DNA from: Chitinophagales bacterium
GTDB taxonomy: Bacteria > Bacteroidota > Bacteroidia > Chitinophagales > CAIOSU01
Assembly (NCBI GenBank): GCA_018401955.1
Contig: JAGYJT010000001.1
Location: 62,001 to 126,000, forward strand
DNA: 64,000 bases
Direction: 5' to 3'
Part shown: piece after piece, positions 43,766 to 51,404 of the stretch
Position numbering within the stretch: position 1 is the first letter of the stretch
How the letters are laid out: each line of letters begins with the position of its first letter
Program-made: the position numbers and the translations under genes
Notes under the pieces: model-generated
Databases searched by the model: none
The model's input: the letters and a program-made list of their open reading frames with translations, nothing else
Told to the model about the DNA's origin: nothing

Positions 43766-43809
43766 GCAACTCATAACTCTTTAGTAACTTAACGCCCAAA
43801 TATGCCTTT

Positions 43810-44397
43810 ATGTTGAAACGTACCCTTCTACTCACTATAGTGGCTGGCCTATTGGTATGGGGCAGCTGTGCTACCATAAAAGAGTTGACCAACTTTGCCA
43901 AGTGCAAGTTCCGCTATACCAACATTACCCAAACCCAAGTGGCTGGCGTAGATGTTACCAAGGTAATGAACTACCGCGACCTAAACTTTACCGATGCGGC
44001 CAAAGTAACGGCCAATGTGGTACAAGGTAGGCTGCCACTCAACTTTACCATCAACTTGCAAGTAAACAATCCGCATACCGACCTTGCGGCTTTGAACAAG
44101 CTGGATTGGATAGCGTTTATCGATAACAAACAATTGGTAAGTGGTGTAATGAACAAACGGGTAGAAATACCTGGCGGACAAACCGCTACCCTACCCTTAA
44201 CCGTGAGTGCCGATTTGATACAGGCATTTAAAGGCGAAGGCAAAGAAAAAATACCCACCTACGCTTTTGGATTGGCCGATGCCAATGGCAAACCTACCCG
44301 GGTAGGCATGAAAGTAAAGCCAACGATAATGATAGCGGGCATGTCGTTTGCCTACCCAGGCTGGATAACGTTGAGCCAGGATTTTAAAACGGAATGA
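43810..44397 (+). CDS. LEA14/WHy-like lipoprotein
   Basis: 195 residues. Lipoprotein signal ending VWGSC (Cys about 20). The mature domain (about 30-190) resembles LEA type 2/WHy immunoglobulin-like proteins: 'NFTINLQVNNPHTDLAALNKLDWIAFIDNKQLVSG' (the Asn-Pro strand turn is typical), then VEIPGGQTATLPLTVSADLI. WHy proteins are linked to desiccation or stress protection; the role in this organism is unknown. It probably sits on the periplasmic face of a membrane. Confidence 0.8.
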   Translation: MLKRTLLLTIVAGLLVWGSCATIKELTNFAKCKFRYTNITQTQVAGVDVTKVMNYRDLNFTDAAKVTANVVQGRLPLNFTINLQVNNPHTDLAALNKLDWIAFIDNKQLVSGVMNKRVEIPGGQTATLPLTVSADLIQAFKGEGKEKIPTYAFGLADANGKPTRVGMKVKPTIMIAGMSFAYPGWITLSQDFKTE

Positions 44398-44432
44398 CTA
44401 ATAGTTATCAGTTAATCGGTTGATTGGTAAAT
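44398..44432 (+). repeat. TTGGTTRATTGGTTA word repeat directly after the LEA-like stop
   Basis: TTATCAGTTAATCGGTTGATTGGTAAATGG, plus strand, outward. It forms an inverted pair with 44501-44551 before hutI; about 70 bases lie between. Confidence 0.6.
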
Positions 44433-44500
44433 GGTAAAAATTCGAACTATAGTGCTCCTTGGTTCAATGAAAGGCCTCTTGCAATTTTTCGGCTCAGAAA

Positions 44501-44551
44501 ACTGATAAACTGATAACCGATCAACCAATAACCAATAACCAATAACCAACC
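44501..44551 (-). repeat. TTGGTTATTGG word repeat abutting the hutI start codon
   Basis: The minus strand reads GGTTGGTTATTGGTTATTGG and on to GGTTGATCGGTTATCAG, outward from hutI. It contains three near-perfect tandem copies of the seven-base unit AACCAAT/A on the plus strand. Confidence 0.6.
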
Positions 44552-45796
44552 ATGAAAATACTACTCAAAGACATCCATACCATTGTACAGGTTGAGGAAG
44601 ACACCTTGCGTACCACTGCGGTAAAGGGCAGCGATATGAAGTATTTGCCCCGAATGGAGAATGCTTGGCTGTTGGTGGAGGATGACATTATCAAAGATTT
44701 TGGGCCGATGAGCACCTACCCCGATAATGGTAACATCATTATCAGTGCCGAGGGTAAGTGGCTGTTCCCTAGTTTTTGCGACTCGCACACGCACTTGGTA
44801 TATGCCGGCAGCCGAGAGCAGGAGTTTGTGGCCCGAACCCAGGGTAAAAGCTACGAACAAATAGCTGCCGAAGGTGGTGGCATACTCAACTCGGCAAGTA
44901 GGTTGAACGAAGTACCAGAGGCCGAATTGATTAAGCAATCGTTGCCGCGCCTAAAAGAAATAATGATGCAGGGCACTGGTGCCGTGGAGATAAAGAGTGG
45001 CTATGGCCTAACCCTTGAAGGTGAGTTGAAAATGCTACGGGTAATAAAGAAGCTAAAGCGCATGACCCCCATGGCCATTAAAGCTACTTTTTTGGGCGCA
45101 CATGCCATACCCAAGGAATATAAAGAAAACCGCCAAGGGTACATTGATTTGATTATCAAACAGATGCTGCCCGTAATTGCCGAAGAAAAACTGGCCGACT
45201 ATATAGATGTGTTTTGCGATGAAGGTTTCTTTACGGTTGAAGAAACCGAACAACTACTGAAAGCGGGTGCCCAATACGGACTTAAACCCAAAATACACGC
45301 CAACGAATTGGCTGTTAGTGGCGGTGTGCAAGTAGGTGTAAAAAACGGTGCCGTAAGTGTAGACCACCTTGAGCGCATCGGTACCGATGAGATAATGGCA
45401 TTACTTAATAGCAACACCATGCCCACTGCCCTACCGGGCACTTCATTCTTTTTGGGCATCGACTATGCCCCGGCCCGGCAAATGATTAGCGCTGGCCTGC
45501 CGATTTGCTTAGCCAGCGATTACAACCCGGGCAGCACGCCGTCTGGTAAAATGGCCTTTGTACTTACTTTGGCTTGCCTTAAAATGGGTATGCTACCCGA
45601 GGAAGCCATCAATGCCGTAACTGTTAATGGCGCTGTGGCCATGGAGTTGCTGGAGGATTATGGCACTATTGCCCGCGGCAAAAAGGCAAACTTTTTCCTT
45701 ACCAAACCCTTATCATCCATAGCCATGTTGCCTTACTATTATGGTAGCAATTTGATTGATACCGTGTTTGTAAACGGCCAGGCGCAGAATGAATAA
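44552..45796 (+). CDS. hutI: Imidazolonepropionase
   Basis: 414 residues. Amidohydrolase motifs: HTHLVYAGSREQEF (metal-binding His-x-His, about 79-92), the HIPKEY-like AHAIPKEY, KIHANELAVSGG (third His) and LASDYNPGSTPSG (catalytic Asp). It opens imidazolone-5-propionate in histidine degradation. hutU, hutH and hutG are not in the window, so the pathway would have to be completed elsewhere. The start codon is immediately preceded by a word repeat. Confidence 0.96.
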   Translation: MKILLKDIHTIVQVEEDTLRTTAVKGSDMKYLPRMENAWLLVEDDIIKDFGPMSTYPDNGNIIISAEGKWLFPSFCDSHTHLVYAGSREQEFVARTQGKSYEQIAAEGGGILNSASRLNEVPEAELIKQSLPRLKEIMMQGTGAVEIKSGYGLTLEGELKMLRVIKKLKRMTPMAIKATFLGAHAIPKEYKENRQGYIDLIIKQMLPVIAEEKLADYIDVFCDEGFFTVEETEQLLKAGAQYGLKPKIHANELAVSGGVQVGVKNGAVSVDHLERIGTDEIMALLNSNTMPTALPGTSFFLGIDYAPARQMISAGLPICLASDYNPGSTPSGKMAFVLTLACLKMGMLPEEAINAVTVNGAVAMELLEDYGTIARGKKANFFLTKPLSSIAMLPYYYGSNLIDTVFVNGQAQNE

Positions 45797-45832
45797 ATAG
45801 TCGACGGTGGATAGTCTGTAGTTTATAGTTAC
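45797..45832 (+). repeat. GTCGACGGTGGATAGTC word repeat after hutI
   Basis: ATAGTCGACGGTGGATAGTCTGTAGTTTATAGTTA starts one base after the hutI stop and reads outward. It is a degenerate member of the GGTCGATGGTCCATGG family. Confidence 0.45.
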
Positions 45833-45955
45833 GTGGTAAATTACAATTTAATATACTGATAATCAATGACTTCTATTTTTATTGAAAATTTCTTTCGCCC
45901 AGCTGTAACCTTTTGAAACCACTGCCGTATACTTAAGTAATTAAAACACGCAGAT

Positions 45956-46084
45956 ATGAAAGAGTTGATGAGAATTGGAGCGATAGTAGGTGTTTTGGCA
46001 ATGTTCACTAGTTTCACCATTCCGCAAGAAGAAGCAGAGGTTAAAGTAGAAAAATCTACTACCGAGGTTGTTGCTTGCTTGTAA
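45956..46084 (+). CDS. Small exported or membrane peptide, 42 residues
   Basis: ATG AAA GAG at 45956 to TAA at 46084. The N-terminal hydrophobic stretch RIGAIVGVLAMFTSFTI (residues 6-22) is followed by a charged tail (EEAEVKVEKSTTEVVACL) with a near-terminal Cys. An intrinsic terminator with a UUCG loop lies 92 bases downstream and belongs to no other gene, which supports a real short transcript. It could be a leaderless-type secreted peptide or a membrane-bound regulator. No family is known to me. Confidence 0.55.
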   Translation: MKELMRIGAIVGVLAMFTSFTIPQEEAEVKVEKSTTEVVACL

Positions 46085-46175
46085 TAGTGCACTGAGCATG
46101 TACTTGTGCTATCCCTAGGTGGATGGCGCCCAACAGATAGAACTTTATTGGTGGCCCAGGCCGCATAACGTATAT

Positions 46176-46200
46176 AAAATCCACTTCGGTGGATTTTTTT
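46176..46200 (+). terminator. Rho-independent terminator with TTCG loop
   Basis: The stem AAAATCCAC / GTGGATTTT closed by TTCG is followed by a T-run (TTTTTTT in all). It fits the 42-residue peptide gene upstream. Confidence 0.85.
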
Positions 46201-46280
46201 ATGCCTGTACATGATGTGGTTCGTGCTTAAGCGCAACGAACGCAAAGAAAATTAACCACGAGGTTTAATAACGACTAGGC

Positions 46281-47753
46281 CTATATGCCAAACAAAAAGT
46301 GACCAAACAACAGCATAGTAACGGTAATAGCTACTGCCCCTGCCAAATCGAGCAAGAAACCTGCCCGGGCCATTTCTTTGGCGGTTATCATCTCTGAGCC
46401 AAAAACAATAGTGTTGGGTGCCGTAGCTACTGGCAGCATAAAGCCTAAAGAGGCCGCAAAGGTAGCTGGCAACATCAAATACAGCGGGTTCATGCCCGCA
46501 CCAATGGCAATAGCAGCTAGTATGGGCAATATAAGGGTTACGGTGGCTACATTGCTGGCAAACTCGCTCAATAAGGTTGCCAATACACAGATAAAGAATA
46601 TCATGGCCCACATCGGCATACTGCTCATAAACGATATTTCGCCGGCCAACCACTGCGCCAATCCCGAATCGGCAAAACCCTTGGCCAGTGCAAACCCGCC
46701 CCCAAATAAAAGGATAATGCTTAGCGGTAACCGCTGCACCGTTTTCCAGTCCATTAGCATAGCACCCTTATTGTTTTTTGATGGAATAACGAACAGTAAG
46801 CTCGCCATAGCCACGGCCACCGTGCCATCTTGAAAGTAACCCGCCCCTTTAAAAATAGGCAAGCTGCTCCAACCTGGTATACTAAAATTGCCAAAATCGG
46901 CACCAGCACGGGTAAACCATAGCAGCGCAGTTACACTAAAAATAATGGCTACCATTTTCTGCTCAAAGGTCAGTTTTCCCAGCTCATCGTACTCCCGCTT
47001 AAATATCGTTAGGCTCTCAGCGGGGTTGTCAAGTTTGGGTATTTTGTGCATCAGTCGCAGTATGCCATAGCAAGCACCCAGCATAATTGCCGAAAGCGGC
47101 AAACCATACGAAAACCATTGCAAAAAACTCACCTGCTGCATTTGGGGGAATGCGTTTTCAAACTGCGCCACAAATATCATGTTGGTGGGTGTGCCAATGA
47201 GCGTGGCCATGCCGCCAATACTGGCTGCATAGGCAATACCTAGCAAAAAAGATTTACCAACCGACTTGGCCTTGTCGCCCAGTAGGTCTTTCAATTTGAG
47301 TATTACTGCTAAGGTGGTAGGCACCATCATCATGGTAGTGGCCGTGTTGCTAATCCACATAGACAGGAAGTAGGTGGCCACCATAAGCCCCAGCAGCACC
47401 ATCTTTAAATCGGTGCCGATGAGTAGGATGATGCGCAATGCGATACGGCGGTGCAGATCCCACTTTTCCATGGCAAAAGCCAGTATAAAGCCGCCAATAA
47501 AGAGCATCAGCACCTCGTTCATATACACGGGTGCCACATCTGAGGTGCTCATAATGCCTAAAATGGGGAACAAAAAAACCGGCAACAGCGAAGTAATGGC
47601 CAGCGGCACGGCCTCTGTTATCCACCAAACGGCCATCCAAATGGTAACTAGCCCCATGGTAGATACCATGGCCTCTGGTTGCACCTGCTCAAAAACGGCC
47701 CACGTGGCAATGCCTAAGGCTGGGCCTGATATTATCTTAAGCCATTGGTTCAT
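46281..47753 (-). CDS. SLC13/DASS-family sodium-coupled anion symporter
   Basis: 490 residues with about 12 membrane segments. Family features: 'MWISNTATTMMMVPTTLAVIL' (the first SNT motif, about 133-153), 'IGTPTNMIF' nearby, and the second SNV motif in 'SEFASNVATVTLILPILAAI' near 405-425, then 'LPATFAASLGFMLPVATAPNTIVFGS'. It imports dicarboxylates or sulphate with Na+ across the inner membrane; the anion is not predictable. A single gene with a 5' gap that holds no clear promoter box. Confidence 0.93.
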   Translation of the reverse strand: MNQWLKIISGPALGIATWAVFEQVQPEAMVSTMGLVTIWMAVWWITEAVPLAITSLLPVFLFPILGIMSTSDVAPVYMNEVLMLFIGGFILAFAMEKWDLHRRIALRIILLIGTDLKMVLLGLMVATYFLSMWISNTATTMMMVPTTLAVILKLKDLLGDKAKSVGKSFLLGIAYAASIGGMATLIGTPTNMIFVAQFENAFPQMQQVSFLQWFSYGLPLSAIMLGACYGILRLMHKIPKLDNPAESLTIFKREYDELGKLTFEQKMVAIIFSVTALLWFTRAGADFGNFSIPGWSSLPIFKGAGYFQDGTVAVAMASLLFVIPSKNNKGAMLMDWKTVQRLPLSIILLFGGGFALAKGFADSGLAQWLAGEISFMSSMPMWAMIFFICVLATLLSEFASNVATVTLILPILAAIAIGAGMNPLYLMLPATFAASLGFMLPVATAPNTIVFGSEMITAKEMARAGFLLDLAGAVAITVTMLLFGHFLFGI

Positions 47754-47810
47754 AGGTGGCAGCTGGTTAGGATGCTAAGATAATATTATTGCAGTTTATA
47801 CTTGTAGCAC

Positions 47811-47850
47811 AAAAAAAGCCGACAACTATCAAATATGATAATTGTCGGCT
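47811..47850 (-). terminator. Rho-independent terminator after the 44-residue protein gene
   Basis: On the minus strand, AGCCGACAATTATC / GATAGTTGTCGGCT (one mismatch) is followed by TTTTTTTG. It lies 60 bases past the stop at 47910. Confidence 0.85.
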
Positions 47851-47909
47851 GATAGTCAGCTACGCTAACTACAAGTGCTTGCTTACTGCAAAAGCAGTAA
47901 TTTGAGCAT

Positions 47910-48044
47910 TTACTTGCGAGGCTGCTGGGTTTCAGACTGTTTGCCTGGTTGAGCACCTGGTTTTCCTTGCTCTTTGCTAGGATTTTGTGGGTTTTGTTGG
48001 TCTTTCCTAGTTTCTTGTTCTTTAGGATTCTTTTGATCTGACAT
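47910..48044 (-). CDS. Small Gln/Lys/Pro-rich hydrophilic protein, 44 residues
   Basis: ATG at 48044 to TAA at 47910. The sequence opens MSDQKNPKEQETRKD and is made of imperfect Q-N-P/K-E-Q repeats with no hydrophobic core, so it is likely disordered. A strong intrinsic terminator lies just downstream, arguing for a real transcript. Small proteins of this style occur in Bacteroidota without a known role; they resemble stress-induced disordered proteins in composition only. Confidence 0.6.
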   Translation of the reverse strand: MSDQKNPKEQETRKDQQNPQNPSKEQGKPGAQPGKQSETQQPRK

Positions 48045-48241
48045 AACTTAAAATTTTGGGTAAAAATAAAATGGTTTCATTATACCTACCTAAAAGCAAA
48101 CGGCAAGCCAAAACACCTAATAAGCTGATAATCAGCAAATAAATAAGTATCGTTGGGTTAAAAACAAGATTATATTCCCCAAGTACACACCCATAGTGTA
48201 ACAAAAATTTCCTATTTAAATTGGGTATAAAACTTGTGGGC

Positions 48242-49123
48242 CTATACTGGCTTGCTGCGCCAGTAAAACGCTAGGGCAAAACCCGAGATGATGTGCCAAA
48301 TGCCCCACCAAGCTGCTATAAGGGCCATACCGCCCATGCCACCAAAAAAGGTAAAAATAAGCACCAGCCCTAGGCCAGAGTTTTGTATGCCGGTTTCAAG
48401 TGCAATGGTACGCCTATCGCGCTGCTCCAGTTTAAAAATGCTGGCCACACCGTAGCCCATACTCAGCGCCAAGGCGTTGTGGGTAAGTACCAGTAGCATT
48501 ACTACATCAAAGTATTCGATAAAAATACCCGAGTTTTTGGCAAAGGCCATTAGAATAAAACCTAAAAATATAATCATGGAAAGTATGCTGATGGGCTTGC
48601 GCAACTTGGCCACAATTTTAGGAAAAAAGCGATTGAAGCCCATACCCAATACTAGGGGTATGAGGATGATAACCAGTATCTGCTGAAACATATCCCAAGC
48701 ACTGATGGCTATTCGGTGCTCGGCTTCCATGCCAGGCACCATGCCGCTCCAAAAGGCAAAGTTGAACGGTGTTAAAAAAATGGCCAAAAACGTGGAAATG
48801 GACGTAAGCGTAACCGATAGCGCCGCATTGCCCTTGGCAAAATAACAGATAAAGTTACTTACATTGCCCCCTGGGCAAGCTGCTACCAGTATCATACCCA
48901 GCGCCATGGTAGGCTCTGGTTTCCATAGTAGTACTAATAAAAAAGTGAGGGCCGGTAACAAAACAAACTGCGACAATACCCCAGCAATAGAAGCCTTTGG
49001 ATTATCAATCAACCGCTTAAAATCATCCAAGCTAAGGTCAAGGGCAATACCAAACATGATAAAGCCAATGCAAATATTGAGAATGACCAAGCTTTGGGGA
49101 GAGAAATTAATGGCTATATCCAA
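48242..49123 (-). CDS. BASS-family bile acid:sodium symporter-type transporter
   Basis: 293 residues with about nine or ten membrane helices. The family region 'AACPGGNVSNFICYFAKGNAALSVTLTSIST' (residues 81-111) carries the CPGG-x-x-SN motif, and a 'ALETGIQNSGLGLVLI' segment near 242-257 matches the second crossover helix. It probably imports organic anions or a pantoate/pyruvate-like solute with Na+. The start must be TTG (49123) because an in-frame stop lies just upstream with no ATG. A word repeat begins right after the start. Confidence 0.92.
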   Translation of the reverse strand: MDIAINFSPQSLVILNICIGFIMFGIALDLSLDDFKRLIDNPKASIAGVLSQFVLLPALTFLLVLLWKPEPTMALGMILVAACPGGNVSNFICYFAKGNAALSVTLTSISTFLAIFLTPFNFAFWSGMVPGMEAEHRIAISAWDMFQQILVIILIPLVLGMGFNRFFPKIVAKLRKPISILSMIIFLGFILMAFAKNSGIFIEYFDVVMLLVLTHNALALSMGYGVASIFKLEQRDRRTIALETGIQNSGLGLVLIFTFFGGMGGMALIAAWWGIWHIISGFALAFYWRSKPV

Positions 49124-49148
49124 TTTGGTTACTGGTTATTGGTTATGG
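49124..49148 (+). repeat. TTGGTTACTGG word repeat adjoining the BASS-transporter start
   Basis: Plus strand TTTGGTTACTGGTTATTGGTTATGGG, outward from the 5' end of the gene. Confidence 0.55.
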
Positions 49149-49255
49149 GTGTATTTGTGAATTGAAAATTTAAAATTGGGTTGTGTTTTGGCGAGCTGGA
49201 AACCGGATACCATTGCGCCCTCGCTTGTAGCAAGTACGAGCCCATTGGGCTTTTT

Positions 49256-49289
49256 CCCATGGACCATGGACCATCGACCATCGACCAAA
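49256..49289 (-). repeat. GGTCGATGGTCCATGG word repeat at the TauD-like stop
   Basis: The minus strand reads GGTCGATGGTCGATGGTCC followed by ATGGTCCATGGG, outward from the stop codon at 49290. Nearly the same text stands beside osmC (32514-32556). Confidence 0.6.
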
Positions 49290-50366
49290 TCAATTATCCG
49301 CCGCCCAGCACACTTGTATTTCCCTAGGGCTGTTGTATGGCAACCGGCCATGCGAAGTGCTAAAGTTGTCGATAGCCAACACATCGCCCTTACGCCAAGG
49401 GAAAATAACCATGTTCTTCCAAATCACATCTTCCACATGCTTTACATACGAAGCCGGAATAGGCGTACCATCACGGAAAACGCAGTTCATCGCTTGGTCG
49501 CCATCTTTGGTGGTCAATTTTTTAACGCCGCTCATTAGCGAGGTAAATATATTAAAACCGGTAGCACGTAAGTTCTTTTGGTATTGGGCAATATGGCCAT
49601 ACTCAATAGCCGCAGCCGCCTCATGAAACACCTGCAAGTGGTTAAACCACACCTTTTCGCCCGTAATTGGGTGATGGGCAATAGCCTCTTGGTCGTTTAT
49701 CAATACCAGCTTATCGTCGTCTTTCCAGTGGTACTCCAAGCCATTCTGCTCACATGATGCTTCAACTACTTTCTTATCAGTAGTCAGGAACATCTCGTCC
49801 CAGCGCTTTAGCTTCCAAAGGTCGAATTTGGCCTTAGCCGACGGCCCGTTGTAGTTACGGATGTTTTTAATGCCCTTTTGCTCAAACTCCGCCCTAATTT
49901 TCGGGTCCATATCTTGGTACACCTTGCGGAAATCCACAATCGGGGTTTCACCACCCTCAAGCGGCTCAATGTGGCAATAAAAAAACAGCTTACGCGGCGG
50001 ATTGGGCAAAAAGCTCATTTCGCAATGCTGCATGATTGGGTAATATGGGGGCAATTCGCTGGCCGAGAAAACATATTTGCTCACGGCATTACGCGGCGAA
50101 GTGCCTAGGTAGTTGTTCTTCAAATCAGCATCAACCCCTTGGGCTACGTGCTCAAACTGCTCAGGTCCATCCACCTCAAAACCACGGAACAGAATAGCCC
50201 CATGACCGATGATTTTTTTACTGATTAAATCTTTGTTCTCGTCAAGCCACTTTCTGAGGGTAGCATAATCTTTCGGGGCACCATCTGCCGGCTCGATTAA
50301 TAGCGGTAAATCTTGGCCGGGTTTTAAAGATGATATTTTAACGGTACTGGCAAGCTGGGTTTCCAT
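49290..50366 (-). CDS. TauD/TfdA-family Fe(II)/2-oxoglutarate dioxygenase
   Basis: 358 residues. The double-stranded beta-helix core has the iron facial triad in the form H-x-E (MQHCEMSF, about 112-119) rather than the usual H-x-D, with the distal His in STSHGRLPYNSPREIQV and its 2-oxoglutarate-binding Arg. NPPRKLFFYC is typical of the SyrP/clavaminate-synthase-like branch. It probably hydroxylates an amino acid or small metabolite. The substrate is unknown and the neighbours (two transporters) do not identify it. Confidence 0.88.
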   Translation of the reverse strand: METQLASTVKISSLKPGQDLPLLIEPADGAPKDYATLRKWLDENKDLISKKIIGHGAILFRGFEVDGPEQFEHVAQGVDADLKNNYLGTSPRNAVSKYVFSASELPPYYPIMQHCEMSFLPNPPRKLFFYCHIEPLEGGETPIVDFRKVYQDMDPKIRAEFEQKGIKNIRNYNGPSAKAKFDLWKLKRWDEMFLTTDKKVVEASCEQNGLEYHWKDDDKLVLINDQEAIAHHPITGEKVWFNHLQVFHEAAAAIEYGHIAQYQKNLRATGFNIFTSLMSGVKKLTTKDGDQAMNCVFRDGTPIPASYVKHVEDVIWKNMVIFPWRKGDVLAIDNFSTSHGRLPYNSPREIQVCWAADN

Positions 50367-50471
50367 TTCCTATAATTTAGCATCGAAAAAATACGAAGAA
50401 AATGGCAGATGGGGAAATTTAGAGGGGTTAATGCATGGGCTATCCAATCATAATTGTTTGCATGTGTAGTA

Positions 50472-50616
50472 AACCCTTAAAAGGGTTGAAACAAACACTT
50501 TCTTTTTACCCATGGTTAAAACCATGGGCTAGATTGTAAAATAGCCTTTTAAATATAGCCCACTTTTTCAAACGTGGGTTAAAGCCAGCGAAGAGAAACC
50601 AACCGTTTTAACGGTT
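50472..50616. repeat. Array of four palindromes in the gap after the TauD-like gene
   Basis: AACCCTT-AA-AAGGGTT (50472-50487), CCCATGGTT-AA-AACCATGGG (50509-50528), CCCAC...GTGGG (about 50560-50580) and AACCGTT-TT-AACGGTT (50601-50616), spaced at roughly 35-50 bases. Each has A/T at its centre. There is no open frame in the 343-base gap. It resembles REP-like repeats or paired protein-binding sites. Confidence 0.6.
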
Positions 50617-50709
50617 TACTTTATCGGTACCAACAGCGTTAATTAATGAAAATTCAAACCCGATAACCCTTTGACGATTTCATCGCAAAATAAGCTAAAT
50701 CAATTTAGC

Positions 50710-51366
50710 TTATTTAAAACTCACAATCTCAATGCGCTCCTTAGCCCAGGTATCCACTTTAGTGGTATCAAAAGGCGGCTCGATGTAAAGCTCTTTAGCT
50801 TTGTAAAAATTCTTTTTGCTGTCTATAAATTGAAATGACAGCGAATACGCTTCATTCTCAGGGGTTACCAACGATACACTATCATGTTCCTCATCATCAT
50901 CAGGTACGAATACCATTAAGTCTTTACCATTAAATGCCTGTGGAACAACATACTCAGAAGCACTAAAACTAGCCCAACCAATTGCCACTGGACTTTCATT
51001 ACTCTCTTCAGGATACTTAAAGTAGTTTACCGCAAAACAAAATAGCTCAAAACTAATATCATAAGGAAACACTACTACGAGTCGGTCATCTGTGGTAATA
51101 ATTAAATCAGTAGTTAACACCACACCCTCTTGATTATAAAGGTCACAAAAATCAACAAGTATTTCCTTTAAGCTATGCGCACTAACATTTGCTACCACAA
51201 TGATTTTATTATTGGGTACTTGCTTAGACTTAGCCGAAAGAAAACGATCGCCACCTACTGTAATATATTTAAGCAAGGAGTGCTTGTAAATTAACCACCC
51301 TAATAGCATCATTATGATTACTAACCCTACAATTTGAAACAAAATTGGATTTAAGAGTTCGAGCAT
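50710..51366 (-). CDS. Membrane-anchored protein of unknown function (tandem paralogue 2)
   Basis: 218 residues from ATG 51366 (MLELLNPIL...). A TTG 30 bases up is less likely. One N-terminal membrane helix (about 7-27) is followed by a cytoplasmic or periplasmic domain. Shared landmarks with the upstream gene (51405-52067): NNKIIVVANV / NDKLIVVSSL, 'FCDLYNQEGVVLTTDLIITTDDRLVVVFPYDI', PVAIGWASF, 'PPFDTTKVDTWAKERIEIVSF'. The copies differ in their N-terminal anchor and linker. No known domain. The pair is a tandem duplication separated by about 39 bases. Confidence 0.75.
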   Translation of the reverse strand: MLELLNPILFQIVGLVIIMMLLGWLIYKHSLLKYITVGGDRFLSAKSKQVPNNKIIVVANVSAHSLKEILVDFCDLYNQEGVVLTTDLIITTDDRLVVVFPYDISFELFCFAVNYFKYPEESNESPVAIGWASFSASEYVVPQAFNGKDLMVFVPDDDEEHDSVSLVTPENEAYSLSFQFIDSKKNFYKAKELYIEPPFDTTKVDTWAKERIEIVSFK

Positions 51367-51404
51367 AACGAGCCAGTTTGAATTGAATATAGCCAAAACA
51401 TAGA

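Noticed and set aside
43648-43776. 42-codon frame starting MKFWNYANYNWWGW between aroC and the LEA-like gene
   Set aside because: It runs through a dispersed repeat and has no terminator or promoter. It could be a gene remnant, so I keep it only as a note.
45841-46245. 134-codon frame antisense to the 42-residue peptide gene
   Set aside because: Its composition is not protein-like, it crosses the terminator, and no regulatory signal fits.
48022-48204. 60-codon minus-strand frame with a hydrophobic helix
   Set aside because: It starts only at TTG, overlaps the start of the better-supported 44-residue gene and has no supporting signals.
49229-49256. Hairpin AGCCC-ATT-GGGCT followed by TTTTT
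   Set aside because: On the plus strand no gene precedes it, and the loop is too short for a robust terminator; probably chance within the word-repeat region.
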